A stretch of 11,546 bases of DNA from DATKKM01 sp036741795 (GTDB lineage: Bacteria > Chloroflexota > Dehalococcoidia > SM23-28-2 > RBG-16-64-32). Every line of letters starts with the position of its first letter. Position 1 is the stretch's first letter. The stretch spans positions 1 to 11,546 of the forward strand of contig DAINRO010000069.1 of the NCBI GenBank assembly GCA_036741795.1, read 5' to 3'. Position numbers and translations under genes: made by a program. This document shows positions 6,307 through 11,546 of this stretch, piece after piece. Below the pieces are notes generated by a model. That model ran no database searches. It was not told where the DNA came from and saw nothing but the letters and a program-made list of their open reading frames with translations.

Positions 6307-6314
6307 AGGAAGGA
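6307..6314 (+). promoter_or_regulatory. Shine-Dalgarno site deciding a TTG start for nuoI
   Basis: AGGAAGGA ends 8 nt before TTG at 6323-6325. No ATG or GTG gives a family-like N-terminus at suitable spacing, so nuoI probably uses the rare TTG start. Confidence 0.72.
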
Positions 6315-6322
6315 TAGCGCCC

Positions 6323-6823
6323 TTGTTCGGTACCGGCATCGCCAAAGGTCTCTCGGTTACCTTTCGTTATCTCTTCCGGCGTCCCTTCACCACCGAGTAC
6401 CCGGACGAGATCCGGCCCGTCCCCGTCAATGCCCGCACGAACCTCCTCTGGTTCGAGGAGCGGTGCACTGGCTGCAGCACCTGCGCCCAGGCTTGCCCCG
6501 ACGGCTGCATCCTCGTCGCCACATCGCCCCGCGAGGACGGCGCCCTCAACATCGATCGCTACGAGATCGACTTCCGGCTCTGCATGTACTGCGGCCTCTG
6601 CGTCGAAGCCTGCCCCTACGAGGCGATCCAGGCGGGCGGCCCCCTCGATGACGCCGTCTACGTCTGGGACGAGTTGTACCGCGACAAGCACGCGCTCACG
6701 AAAATGGCCCAGGAACACCTCGCAACGCACGATCACACCTACCCTAACGGTAAGGTCGCGCCTGTTGGCGAGGAGATTCCGCTCCACCTCGGCAAGCCCT
6801 CAGAGCGGGACCGGGTCAAGTAG
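6323..6823 (+). CDS. nuoI: NuoI, complex I subunit with two [4Fe-4S] clusters (N6a/N6b)
   Basis: This 166-residue ferredoxin-like subunit of NADH-quinone oxidoreductase passes electrons from NuoG towards NuoB. Two classical CxxCxxCxxxCP motifs are present: Cys48, Cys51, Cys54, Cys58 (CTGCSTCAQACP) and Cys87, Cys90, Cys93, Cys97 (CMYCGLCVEACP). The N-terminal GIAKGLSVTFRYLFRRPFTTEYP resembles the amphipathic NuoI N-terminus that lies along the membrane arm. The first motif reads CTGCSTC rather than the more frequent CIGCKLC type. The start is TTG at 6323, supported by AGGAAGGA and a strong promoter just upstream. The TAG stop overlaps the GTG of nuoG by one base, so the two are translationally coupled. 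No other nuo gene except nuoB, 2.4 kb upstream, is present in the window. Confidence 0.93.
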   Translation: MFGTGIAKGLSVTFRYLFRRPFTTEYPDEIRPVPVNARTNLLWFEERCTGCSTCAQACPDGCILVATSPREDGALNIDRYEIDFRLCMYCGLCVEACPYEAIQAGGPLDDAVYVWDELYRDKHALTKMAQEHLATHDHTYPNGKVAPVGEEIPLHLGKPSERDRVK

Positions 6824-9465
6824 TGGCCAAACTTACGATCAACGGCGAAGAGATCGACGCCGCCGAAGGCGCTCCTCTCGTCGAGGTCATCAAGAACCGC
6901 GGCGAGTTCATCTCCAACCTCTGCTACATCGACGGCCTGCCGCCCTACGCGGGCTGCCGCACCTGCGTCGTCGAGATCGAGGGCGCGCGCGGGTTCCAGC
7001 TCTCCTGCACAACGAAGGTCGCCGACGGCATGGTCGTAAAGACACAGAGCCCAGAGCTCTACTCGACCCGCCAGGCTGTCCTGTCGCTCATCATGTCCTA
7101 CCACTCCGATCGCTGCCTGACCTGCCACCGCGTGGTCAAGTGCAAGCCCGGCGACACCTGCCTGCGCGACGACACGGTAACGCACCGCTGCCTCACTTGC
7201 TCCAAGAACTACCGCTGCGAACTTCAGACGACCTGCGAGATGCTCGAGATGGCGGGCTACGAGCCATGGGACGGCGACGAGCGCACGTACTACGTGAGCG
7301 AACAGCCACCGGCCGACCAGGCCAATCCCTTCCTCGAGTTCGATCCCCAGATGTGCATCATCTGCACTCGTTGCGTCCGCGCCTGCGACGAACTTCGTCA
7401 CACCGGCGCGATCACGCTGGCCGGTCGCGGCCCGTCCACTCGCATCGCCTTCGGCGCCGATGGCCCTGTCCACGACTCCAACTGCGACTTCTGCGGCGCC
7501 TGCATTGACGTTTGCCCCACGGCAACGCTCATGGAGCACCCAAACAAGTGGGGCGCCACGCAGACCGAGCGCTGGACCGCCACGACCTGCACCCAGTGTT
7601 CTGTGGGCTGCACGATTCACCTCGGCTCGAAGAAGGGCCGCGGCGTCATCGTGCGGCCGGATACCAACGCCAACCCCGTGAGCGCCGACCAACTCTGCGT
7701 CCGCGGCCGCTTCGGCTATGACGCGGTCAAGACCGCGACGCGCCTGGGCACTCCGCTGATCAAACGAAACGGCGGACAAGACGCATCCTCGTGGGAAGAG
7801 GCGATGGACTTCACAGTCGCGTCCCTCGCCCGCGTGCGAGAGCAACACGGCCCGGAAGCGATAGGCTTCCTCGCGTCGCCGCTGGCTACCAACGAAGAGA
7901 ACTACCTCCTCGGCAAAATCGCCCGCGCCATTGTCGGCACCAACAACATCGACTCGACCGCAGGCCCGGTCGTCAGCGCCGCCGCATCCGCGCTCCGCGG
8001 TGCTTTTGGCACCGAGGTGCTACCGGCAGACGGCTTGCGAATCGCACTGTCGAAGACCCTCCTCGTTGTCGCGGATGATCTCGAGTCCAGCCACAACGTA
8101 TATGCCGTTCGGGTGAAGAACGCGGTCGTGCGGAACCGGGCCAAACTGGTCACGGTCAGCGCGATCTACGGCGAGGTGAACGACTTTGCCGATGTCTGGA
8201 TCCAGCCCAAGCCCGGAGACGAACCGGCTGTGGTTGCCGCGCTCGCCGCGGCCGTTGAGGGAGGGGACGCGAATGGTGGACTCTCCTTTCTCTCGCCAGA
8301 AGCACAAACGGCGTTTGATCGGGCTGTTGAGTTGCTAAACGCAGCGAAGTCCGAAGCAGGCCAGCCGTTTACGGCGATCTGTGCGTTGCCGACGTTCGGC
8401 CCCTCTGCTGCCGGAGCCATGGTTTCCGCCATGGGCAACATCGCGATCTCGCTGGCGGGCGACGACGCGGGACAGGCGCTGCTGGTGTTGCCGGGCGACG
8501 CCAATGTCCTGGGGATGCGCGACACCGGCTGCGCTCCGGACCTTCTTCCCGGCTACAGGGACGCCGCGGACGAATCGGCTCGGGTTGAGATGCAGCGTCT
8601 CTGGGGCGCCCAGATCCCGACGGCCCCCGGAAAGGACTTCACGCGAATGTCCGCCGATGGCATCAAAGCGATGGTGGTGCTTAACGACAACCCCGCCATG
8701 CTCGCGCCGGACCGCGAGGCCGTCCGCAATCTACTCTCCGGCCTCGATTTCCTCGCGGTCATCGACTCCCTACCCACTGACACAGCCAACCTCGCTAACG
8801 CCGTTCTACCCGACGGCGGCGCCTGGGCGAAGGACGGCACCACCGTCAGCGCCGATCGCCGTGTCCTTCGGCTCCAGGAGGCGACCGCGCTGAAGGGCGA
8901 GTCGCGACAGGGCTGGCAGATCCTGTCAGAACTGGGACGCCGGCTGGCCGAGCGCACCAACCCGGGCGAAATCCGCATCAACTACGCTAACCCCGCGGAG
9001 ATCATGGACGAGATGGCGCAGGTCATCCCCCTCTTCCGCAACGCCACCTACCGCGAGATCGACTCCGGCGCGCAGCAGAACATGGATGGCCACGCGCCGA
9101 CGACCGCCAGTCAGACGCAAACCACGCCGCCAACCATCTCCCGAAACGGCAAGTTCGCCCTCACCGTGAGCCGTGGCCTCTTCACCAGCTACGAAGCCGC
9201 CGCGGTTCACTCCAGCGAAGCGGACCGCCTGCATCGAGAGGACACCGTGCGCATGAACCCCGCCGACGCCGCAGCCCTGGGCCTTTCAAACGGCGATTCG
9301 GTCACCTTGCGCAACGATTTCGGCCAGATCACCCTCCCGGTGGAGATAACGGACGTGGTGCAGTCGAAGGCGCTATGGCTGTCATCTCTGGTGGATGCAG
9401 GCACCGCAGCTACGCTCTACAGCGCCGCCGATTCAATCGCCTTCGTCGAAGTCATCCGCGCGTAG
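6823..9465 (+). CDS. nuoG: NuoG, Fe-S-rich complex I subunit of the formate-dehydrogenase-like type
   Basis: This is an 880-residue protein. Domains: an N-terminal 2Fe-2S ferredoxin (Cys34, 45, 48, 62); a Cys-rich zone (94-138) where the N5 cluster motif belongs; a double 4Fe-4S ferredoxin (Cys178/181/184/188 and Cys221/224/227/231); a 4Fe-4S Mo/W-bisPGD-type motif (Cys256, 259, 263, 292; the N7 position); and a molybdopterin-oxidoreductase body (about 300-740). A Thr/Gln/Pro-rich linker near 762-777 and a C-terminal dinucleotide-binding-like domain (about 780-880) follow. The region GTNNIDSTAG aligns with the formate dehydrogenase segment that normally carries the catalytic Cys or Sec, but no such residue is present. 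An electron-transfer NuoG role therefore fits better than formate oxidation. The coupling to nuoI supports this. The Cys-rich zone has two copies of a motif, described separately. The GTG start overlaps the nuoI stop. Confidence 0.9.
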   Translation: MAKLTINGEEIDAAEGAPLVEVIKNRGEFISNLCYIDGLPPYAGCRTCVVEIEGARGFQLSCTTKVADGMVVKTQSPELYSTRQAVLSLIMSYHSDRCLTCHRVVKCKPGDTCLRDDTVTHRCLTCSKNYRCELQTTCEMLEMAGYEPWDGDERTYYVSEQPPADQANPFLEFDPQMCIICTRCVRACDELRHTGAITLAGRGPSTRIAFGADGPVHDSNCDFCGACIDVCPTATLMEHPNKWGATQTERWTATTCTQCSVGCTIHLGSKKGRGVIVRPDTNANPVSADQLCVRGRFGYDAVKTATRLGTPLIKRNGGQDASSWEEAMDFTVASLARVREQHGPEAIGFLASPLATNEENYLLGKIARAIVGTNNIDSTAGPVVSAAASALRGAFGTEVLPADGLRIALSKTLLVVADDLESSHNVYAVRVKNAVVRNRAKLVTVSAIYGEVNDFADVWIQPKPGDEPAVVAALAAAVEGGDANGGLSFLSPEAQTAFDRAVELLNAAKSEAGQPFTAICALPTFGPSAAGAMVSAMGNIAISLAGDDAGQALLVLPGDANVLGMRDTGCAPDLLPGYRDAADESARVEMQRLWGAQIPTAPGKDFTRMSADGIKAMVVLNDNPAMLAPDREAVRNLLSGLDFLAVIDSLPTDTANLANAVLPDGGAWAKDGTTVSADRRVLRLQEATALKGESRQGWQILSELGRRLAERTNPGEIRINYANPAEIMDEMAQVIPLFRNATYREIDSGAQQNMDGHAPTTASQTQTTPPTISRNGKFALTVSRGLFTSYEAAAVHSSEADRLHREDTVRMNPADAAALGLSNGDSVTLRNDFGQITLPVEITDVVQSKALWLSSLVDAGTAATLYSAADSIAFVEVIRA
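7111..7236 (+). repeat. Tandem Cys-module repeat inside nuoG
   Basis: Two 51-nt segments (7111-7161 and 7186-7236), 75 nt apart start to start, encode the same pattern RCLTC-x5-C-x5-C (residues 97-113 and 122-138). The first 15 bases of each agree at 13 positions. Only the first copy has the His four residues before its first Cys (His94), as in the N5 motif Hx3Cx2Cx5C; only the second continues with the ELQ typical of N5. Confidence 0.85.
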
Positions 9466-10144
9466 ACAGCCTCGGCAACAGCTCTCTCAAAGCATCCTTT
9501 GCGATCCATCGCGCCGACCGCGAGTCCGTAGCCTCTAGCTCCCGCGCCACATCGATCGCCCGCACCAGTAGCGCCTCATTTCGCTTGCCGATCTGGCGTA
9601 GCGCCCAGTTCACCGCCTTCTTCACGAAATTACGCTCGTCCGTCGCATACTCCTTGATCAGGGCGAAGAACGGCTCGTAGGCCTCGTCAGGCAGGTCGTG
9701 CCGCTTGAACGCCAGTGCCGCCATCGTCGCGAAGGAGCAGCGGCGCACGAACTCCTCGTCCCGCGCCGCCCATTCGACCGCCTTCTCGACCGCATAGGGC
9801 GTCCGCGGCCACAACCCCATGGCAAGTCCGTCGCAGACGTCCCAGGAGTCCAGGTCCGCAGTCCAGGCGTCCATCTGCTCCGGCATGACCAACGCGGGCA
9901 CCTCGATCATCTCTGCGAGTTGCCGCGCCTCGTGGATTCCGGACGCCCACAACTCCCCGGCGAGGGCGTGCGCCTCGTCCGGTTGACTGCGCAACTCCTT
10001 TCGGATCGGTTTGGCGACCCTCCGGAGCGTCGTCACGGAGATACCCAGCGTGTTGGCGCTGCTGATGCCGAAACGGGCCATCCCGGCCACGTTCTCGGCG
10101 CTGGCCATTCCCCGCAATTGGGCGACGATCTCGTCCGCGTTCAT
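9452..10144 (-). CDS. AlkD-type DNA alkylation repair glycosylase (HEAT-like repeats)
   Basis: This 230-residue all-helical protein of the AlkC/AlkD DNA glycosylase family removes positively charged alkylated purines (3-methyladenine, 7-methylguanine) from DNA without base flipping. The signature SWDVCDGL carries the Trp and the catalytic Asp four residues later (Trp101 and Asp105 here), matching the W-x3-D of Bacillus AlkD. The conserved NFVKKAVNWALRQIGK segment follows near residues 171-186. Length is typical (225-240). I chose ATG at 10144. An in-frame GTG at 10162 would add six residues, but it lies upstream of the likely -10 box TATAGT, so a transcript from that box would not include it. 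No SD is present. The gene is convergent with nuoG and their 3' ends overlap by 14 bases. No partner repair gene is visible nearby. Confidence 0.9.
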   Translation of the reverse strand: MNADEIVAQLRGMASAENVAGMARFGISSANTLGISVTTLRRVAKPIRKELRSQPDEAHALAGELWASGIHEARQLAEMIEVPALVMPEQMDAWTADLDSWDVCDGLAMGLWPRTPYAVEKAVEWAARDEEFVRRCSFATMAALAFKRHDLPDEAYEPFFALIKEYATDERNFVKKAVNWALRQIGKRNEALLVRAIDVARELEATDSRSARWIAKDALRELLPRLSTRG

Positions 10145-10153
10145 GAGTGTCAG

Positions 10154-10159
10154 ACTATA
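10154..10159 (-). promoter_or_regulatory. -10 box of the AlkD gene
   Basis: TATAGT on the minus strand ends 9 nt before the ATG at 10144, suggesting a transcript starting about 3 nt before the start codon, that is nearly leaderless. There is no clear -35. The position argues for the ATG start and against the GTG at 10162. Confidence 0.45.
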
Positions 10160-10207
10160 CACCCGGGTCCGATTTCCTGTGCTACCCTAGGGGCTCAGGC
10201 AACGCCC

Positions 10208-10435
10208 ATGCCCAACCAGGACAAACTCGTACTCCTTGCCGTCGCTTCGTCGGAAGTCGAAGCCACCATCTGGCGTGATGCCCTTGAACAGGACGGCATC
10301 CGCTCCTTCGTTCGCAACCGCGATCCGCTGGCACCAGTCGGCATGCCGATGTTCTTCGACAAGTTCGAGGTCTTCGTGCTGGAGCGAGACGAGAAGCGAG
10401 CCCGCTGGGTTATCGGCGAAGCCGTTGAGGCCTAG
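10208..10435 (+). CDS. DUF2007 family small protein (putative signal-transducing protein)
   Basis: This 75-residue protein fits the DUF2007 family. Its pattern is KLVLLAVASSEVEATIWRDALEQDGIRSFVRN, a strand then a helix then a strand, in which the helix carries the EAxxxRxxLExxGI element typical of the family, followed by a MFFDKFEVFVLERDEKRARWVIGE segment. It is a single, complete, ACT/ferredoxin-like small domain; no ligand or partner is known. Start: the ATG at 10208 has no strong SD, and the frame stays open far upstream only because it runs antisense through the AlkD gene, so longer starts are artefacts. A TGcTACCCT extended -10-like sequence ends 19 nt upstream. The next gene begins 3 nt after its stop, so the two are probably one transcript. 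Confidence 0.78.
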   Translation: MPNQDKLVLLAVASSEVEATIWRDALEQDGIRSFVRNRDPLAPVGMPMFFDKFEVFVLERDEKRARWVIGEAVEA

Positions 10436-10438
10436 GCC

Positions 10439-11089
10439 GTGGAACTTCCGATCTTCCCGCTGAACACCGTCCTTTTCCCGGGTGCCACGCTACCCCTCCA
10501 CATCTTTGAGGACCGCTACCGCGTCATGATCGGCGAATGCATCGCCGGCGACCGCGAATTCGGCGTCTGCCTCATCCGCGAGGGCGCCGAGGTGGGCGAA
10601 AGCGCAACACCGAACGACGTCGGAACCACCGCCCGCGTAACCAGCGTCCAGCGCCTGGAGGACGGCCGCATGAACATCATGTGCACGGGCGTCCGCCGCT
10701 TCCGCATCCAGCAGATCGTCGAACAGACGCCATACCTGATCGCGGACGTTGAGATGCTGGAGCCCGCCGCGAGCGACGACGCACGCACAACGGACCTCTC
10801 CGAGACCACCGCTGCCCTTTTCGCAGAGTACATACAACTAACGCTCGCCATCTCCAACCAGTGGTCGCGTCGCGTGGACACACCCGAGGATGCCGCCGAA
10901 CTGTCTGACTTCATCGCCGGCCGCCTCGCGATCGACTTGAAGTCGCGCCAGAAGCTCCTGGATGAGCCATCACCGAAGCGGCGTCTCGAGATCGAAACAG
11001 ACGCTCTGGCGCGACTCATCCGCGCCCTTCGACAACGCGTGCGTGTTGCGCGCGCAGGACGATGGCGGAGCATGGCCGCTGTCAATTAG
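10439..11089 (+). CDS. LON substrate-binding-domain protein (no ATPase or protease domain)
   Basis: This 216-residue protein consists of the N-terminal substrate-binding domain of Lon protease as a stand-alone unit. The start ELPIFPLNTVLFPGATLPLHIFEDRYRVMI (residues 2-31) is the family signature, and FGVCLI, VGTTARVTSVQRLEDGRM and GVRRFRI give the expected beta-rich barrel. The C-terminal half (about 125-205) is helical with a basic tail (LIRALRQRVRVARAG). There is no Walker motif and no Ser-Lys catalytic dyad, so it cannot act as a protease alone. It may bind unfolded or target proteins, but no role is established. The GTG start is 3 nt after the DUF2007 gene's stop. Length (about 200-220) is normal for bacterial stand-alone LON-domain proteins. 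Confidence 0.9.
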   Translation: MELPIFPLNTVLFPGATLPLHIFEDRYRVMIGECIAGDREFGVCLIREGAEVGESATPNDVGTTARVTSVQRLEDGRMNIMCTGVRRFRIQQIVEQTPYLIADVEMLEPAASDDARTTDLSETTAALFAEYIQLTLAISNQWSRRVDTPEDAAELSDFIAGRLAIDLKSRQKLLDEPSPKRRLEIETDALARLIRALRQRVRVARAGRWRSMAAVN

Positions 11090-11160
11090 GGCAATTACGT
11101 AGTAGAAACCCGCATCACTACTTCCATTTCGTGTATTTTTTCGGGTCTTGTCATCCTAGC

Positions 11161-11199
11161 AAGCGCTAAATTACGCTGAAATGCAGCCTGCGAGCGCTT
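11161..11199. repeat. Nested inverted repeat in the intergenic region
   Basis: AAGCGCT (11161-11167) and AGCGCTT (11193-11199) are perfect 7-bp inverted arms around a 25-nt centre. The centre itself contains GCTG (11175-11178) and CAGC (11184-11187) as a smaller inverted pair. It has no following T-run, so a regulatory dyad or RNA structure is more likely than a terminator. Confidence 0.5.
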
Positions 11200-11205
11200 C
11201 TGTTC

Positions 11206-11227
11206 ATCCTGAGGGAACTCGAAGGAT
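11206..11227. repeat. Interspersed palindromic (REP-like) element
   Basis: ATCCTGAGGGAACTCGAAGGAT folds as a 5-bp stem ATCCT/AGGAT, a 2-nt bulge and GAG/CTC closed by a GGAA (GNRA-type) loop. It resembles the dispersed TCATCCTGAG...CGAAGGATC sequences that I recall from many Chloroflexota and other genomes. A partial TCATCCT copy also occurs at 11151-11157. Confidence 0.5.
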
Positions 11228-11256
11228 CGCTCGCCAGAGAAAGGTAGCTCTCCGCA

Positions 11257-11268
11257 TCCCCGCGGGGA
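11257..11268. promoter_or_regulatory. Perfect 12-bp palindrome before the acyl-CoA dehydrogenase gene
   Basis: TCCCCGCGGGGA ends 12 nt before the ATG at 11281. It is self-complementary along its full length and could be a repressor operator, or at the RNA level could mask the purine-rich GGGGA. Whether either applies cannot be told from the sequence alone. Confidence 0.4.
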
Positions 11269-11280
11269 CAGGTAATCAGC

Positions 11281-11546
11281 ATGGTTCAGACCACACCGGC
11301 ACCGACAGGCGCGACGACGCAGCAGTTCTCGATGGAGCTAAGCGAAGAACAGCGCCAGATGCAGGCCTGGGTCCACGACTTCGCGAAGAACGTGATTCGG
11401 CCGGCAGCCCACGAGTGGGACGAGCGTGAAGAGACGCCGTGGCCGATCATTGAGGAAGCCGCAAAGGTCGGTATTTACTCCTGGGACTTCGTCCAGAACA
11501 ACTTCAACGACCCGACAGGCCTACTGATGCCGATCACCAACGAGGA
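11281..11546 (+). CDS. Acyl-CoA dehydrogenase, N-terminal part (3'-truncated by window edge)
   Basis: The first 88 residues of an acyl-CoA dehydrogenase family protein are visible. These flavoenzymes introduce a trans double bond into acyl-CoA thioesters (fatty or branched-chain acids) and pass electrons to ETF. After a Thr/Ala/Gln-rich leader of about 15 residues, FSMELSEEQRQMQAWVHDFAKNVIRPAAHEWD is the characteristic N-terminal helical domain. WPIIEEAAKVGIYSWDF is the next helix plus turn, equivalent to the ...GLfgl region of other members. The FAD-binding and catalytic Glu regions lie outside the window, so substrate class cannot be told. The start is ATG at 11281, with a weak AGGT 7 nt upstream. 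The 191-bp upstream gap holds three dyads and probably its promoter, although I see no convincing -35/-10 pair. Confidence 0.88.
   Translation, partial: MVQTTPAPTGATTQQFSMELSEEQRQMQAWVHDFAKNVIRPAAHEWDEREETPWPIIEEAAKVGIYSWDFVQNNFNDPTGLLMPITNE

Noticed and set aside
5797..6651. Plus-strand open frame of about 280 residues across the hydrolase, winged-helix gene and nuoI
   Set aside because: It crosses three better-supported genes and the nuoI promoter and has no recognisable domain.
6429..7508. Plus-strand open frame of about 360 residues overlapping nuoI and nuoG
   Set aside because: Composition is dominated by Arg, Ser, Pro and Ala, the typical product of a shifted GC-rich frame. The other frame carries both real genes.
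6739..7848. Minus-strand open frame of about 370 residues
   Set aside because: Antisense to nuoI/nuoG, whose Cys motifs are intact across the region. No domain signature in the reverse protein.
7936..7989. Selenocysteine or catalytic Cys in NuoG as evidence for a true formate dehydrogenase
   Set aside because: There is no in-frame TGA and no Cys at the expected place after GTNNID; the segment reads STAG. The electron-transfer NuoG call is kept.
9698..10207. Upstream extension of the DUF2007 gene
   Set aside because: The extension is antisense to the AlkD gene and low in family similarity; the family-like protein begins at the ATG at 10208.
11101..11141. Possible intrinsic terminator after the LON-domain gene (AGTAG...CTACT, later a run of six T)
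   Set aside because: The stem is only 5 bp and AT-rich with a 12-nt loop, and the T-run starts 13 nt after the stem, so it does not fit a functional intrinsic terminator well.
11148..11176. Promoter TTGTCA-17-TTACGC for the acyl-CoA dehydrogenase gene
   Set aside because: The -35 is good but the -10 hexamer matches poorly and lies over 100 nt from the start; not enough to list.

Overview
The window looks like chromosomal DNA from a high-GC, respiring, free-living bacterium. The gene set suggests a Gram-positive-type or Chloroflexota (SAR202/Dehalococcoidia/Tepidiforma-like) genome: a SUF system that uses SufU as sulfur acceptor, a nickel superoxide dismutase, a formate-dehydrogenase-like NuoG, and frequent GTG/TTG starts. 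The phylum is an inference from gene content and protein style, not from a search. No tRNA, rRNA, CRISPR array, insertion sequence or phage gene was seen.

Layout. (1) 1-3188, plus strand: a tightly packed iron-sulfur cluster assembly operon, sufD (5' end outside the window), a DinB-fold protein, sufS, sufU and a YjbR/MmcQ protein. Stop/start codons overlap or lie 1-3 nt apart. (2) 3192-3880: a lone complex I gene, nuoB, with its own extended -10 promoter. (3) 3877-5161: a divergent nickel superoxide dismutase module, sodX (maturation protease, minus) and sodN (plus), followed by a small dimeric alpha/beta-barrel-like protein. (4) 5158-6225, minus: a small winged-helix-like protein and an alpha/beta hydrolase. 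(5) 6271-9465, plus: a strong sigma70-type promoter driving nuoI and a large Fe-S-rich nuoG. (6) 9452-10144, minus: an AlkD-type DNA glycosylase. (7) 10208-11089, plus: a DUF2007 protein and a LON-substrate-binding-domain protein. (8) 11090-11280: an intergenic region with three dyad elements. (9) 11281-end: the beginning of an acyl-CoA dehydrogenase.

How the genes fit together. SufS/SufU/SufD build Fe-S clusters. NuoB, NuoI and NuoG are among the most cluster-rich subunits of complex I and are natural clients. Ni-SOD protects such clusters from superoxide, and AlkD repairs alkylated bases. The window therefore has an iron-sulfur / respiration / oxidative-stress theme, although complex I is split: nuoB stands apart from nuoI-nuoG and no other nuo subunit is present.

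The most unusual points are: a tandem duplication of a cysteine module (RCLTC-x5-C-x5-C) in NuoG where one N5-type cluster motif is expected; a DinB-fold gene translationally coupled on both sides inside the suf operon; a shared symmetrical -10 element between sodX and sodN; several Shine-Dalgarno-less genes with a -10-like box only 9-17 nt before the start; and overlapping stops at all three convergent gene pairs. I do not see a clear new defence or mobile system here.
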